From: Aestuariimicrobium ganziense
GTDB taxonomy: Bacteria > Actinomycetota > Actinomycetes > Propionibacteriales > Propionibacteriaceae
NCBI RefSeq assembly: GCF_015352975.1
Contig: NZ_JACYIZ010000004.1
Span: 124,001 to 188,000 of the forward strand
Direction of reading: 5' to 3'
DNA length: 64,000 nt
A program made the translations under genes and the position numbers. The notes beneath the pieces are model-generated. The model was not told where the DNA came from and made no database searches. It worked only from the letters and a program-made list of their open reading frames with translations. This document shows positions 63,442-64,000 of the stretch, piece after piece. How positions within the stretch are numbered: the stretch's first letter is position 1; each line of letters starts with the position of its first letter.

Positions 63442-64000
63442 GTGGCAGCTGACGACGAGCTCGACCTCGGTCTGGACTCCGACCCCGACCTCGAGGACGA
63501 CTTCTACGACCAGGACGGCCCGGGGCTCTTCGGTGACGACGACGCCGGGCAGATCGATGACGTGCACGGTTCGTCCGAGCCGGTCGACGAGGACGAGGAC
63601 GACGCCCCGCTGCCCGAGGTGACCGCGCCGACCGAAGATGTGGCGCCCGCCGAACGGCCGTCTGCCGAGCTGCCACCTGCCGAGTTGCCACCTAGTGGTC
63701 TGGCCCCGCCACCGGCGCCTGATCGCGGTCCCCGGCAGGAGCTGCCCGAAGCCCCGCTCGCGCTCTATCGCCGGTACCGCCCCGACACCTTCGACGACGT
63801 CATCGGCCAGGAGCACGTCACCGAGCCCCTGCAGCGGGCCCTGGTCAACAACCGGGTCAACCACGCCTACCTGTTCAGCGGCCCGCGCGGGTGTGGCAAG
63901 ACCACCTCGGCACGCATCCTCGCCCGGGCGCTGAACTGCGAGAAGGGCCCGACCCCGACCCCGTGTGGTGAGTGCCAGTCGTGCCGCGACCTGGCCCGTG
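63442..64000 (+). CDS. dnaX: DNA polymerase III subunits gamma and tau, N-terminal part
   Basis: 186 codons before the window ends. From about residue 106 the sequence is typical: LALYRRYRPDTFDDVIGQEHV, the Walker A FSGPRGCGKTT, and zinc ligands in NCEKGPTP...CGECQSC. It is the clamp-loader ATPase. The frame from GTG 63442 to there is an unusual 100-residue acidic, Pro/Ala-rich leader (DPDLEDDFYDQDG, DEDEDDAP) with a short AELPP repeat, read in the same frame without a stop. The TAGAGT box six bases before the GTG and the lack of other start codons close to LALYRRYRP support this start. Whether tau/gamma frameshifting occurs lies outside the window. Confidence 0.93.
   Translation, partial: MAADDELDLGLDSDPDLEDDFYDQDGPGLFGDDDAGQIDDVHGSSEPVDEDEDDAPLPEVTAPTEDVAPAERPSAELPPAELPPSGLAPPPAPDRGPRQELPEAPLALYRRYRPDTFDDVIGQEHVTEPLQRALVNNRVNHAYLFSGPRGCGKTTSARILARALNCEKGPTPTPCGECQSCRDLAR

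Overview
This 64 kb window comes from a chromosome of a high-GC Actinomycetota, most likely a member of the Propionibacteriales. That placement is inferred from the base composition, frequent GTG starts, ATGA/GTGA gene overlaps, a fused RmlC-RmlD enzyme, actinobacterial Tat signals, and the order tRNA-Ser(GGA) - small SRP RNA - dnaX at the right end. No plasmid, phage or insertion-sequence gene is visible.

Layout. 1-4.8 kb: the tail of a GH78-type rhamnosidase, a decayed membrane gene, an FNR-like regulator, and a metallochaperone plus P1B-type metal ATPase preceded by an FNR-box promoter. 4.85-9 kb: a GH63-type glucosidase and a MauE/thioredoxin-like membrane protein. 9-14 kb: one minus-strand operon, rmlB > rmlCD fusion > nucleotidyltransferase > PqqD-like > low-molecular-weight phosphatase > HprK-like kinase > PqqD-like, whose genes overlap or nearly abut. 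14-42.4 kb: a large exopolysaccharide cluster. It holds rmlA, a priming sugar transferase, a CMP-sugar synthetase, acyltransferases, a fused chain-length regulator/BY-kinase, a Wzy-like polymerase, a CBS-NeuB-SAF-TIM-barrel fusion, about ten glycosyltransferases, a PIG-L deacetylase and an ABC flippase. One glycosyltransferase gene at the right edge is frameshifted.

42.5-50.2 kb: a secreted Cys-rich Tat protein, divergent GH127 and GH51 arabinofuranosidases, a PIG-L deacetylase, a cytochrome P450 relic, and a Gfo/Idh/MocA-aldo/keto reductase fusion. This looks like uptake and modification of plant-type sugars. 50.3-59.6 kb: relics of a membrane protein and a PIN toxin, a beta-CASP metallo-hydrolase, a lysoplasmalogenase, a paired ABC exporter, and an AKR plus Gfo/Idh/MocA pair with an operator-like palindrome. 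59.6-63.4 kb: a cluster of decayed genes (GNAT, SH3-repeat, VCBS-repeat, DUF418) interleaved with tRNA-Ser, two SHOCT-domain genes and the SRP RNA. 63.4-64 kb: the start of dnaX.

How the genes work together. The rml genes supply dTDP-rhamnose, and the NeuB-like and NeuA-like proteins supply an activated nonulosonic-acid-type sugar. The priming transferase and glycosyltransferases build the repeat unit. The ABC flippase and/or Wzy-like polymerase with the BY-kinase would export and polymerise it. The most unusual arrangement is a set of RiPP-type recognition, kinase and nucleotidyltransferase proteins plus a phosphatase, translationally coupled to the rhamnose genes with no RiPP precursor, protease or cyclase in the window. 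A second general trait is that many lone or first genes appear to be leaderless, with a TAnnnT box 6-7 nt before the start codon. All family assignments rest on motif recognition by eye; no database search was run.
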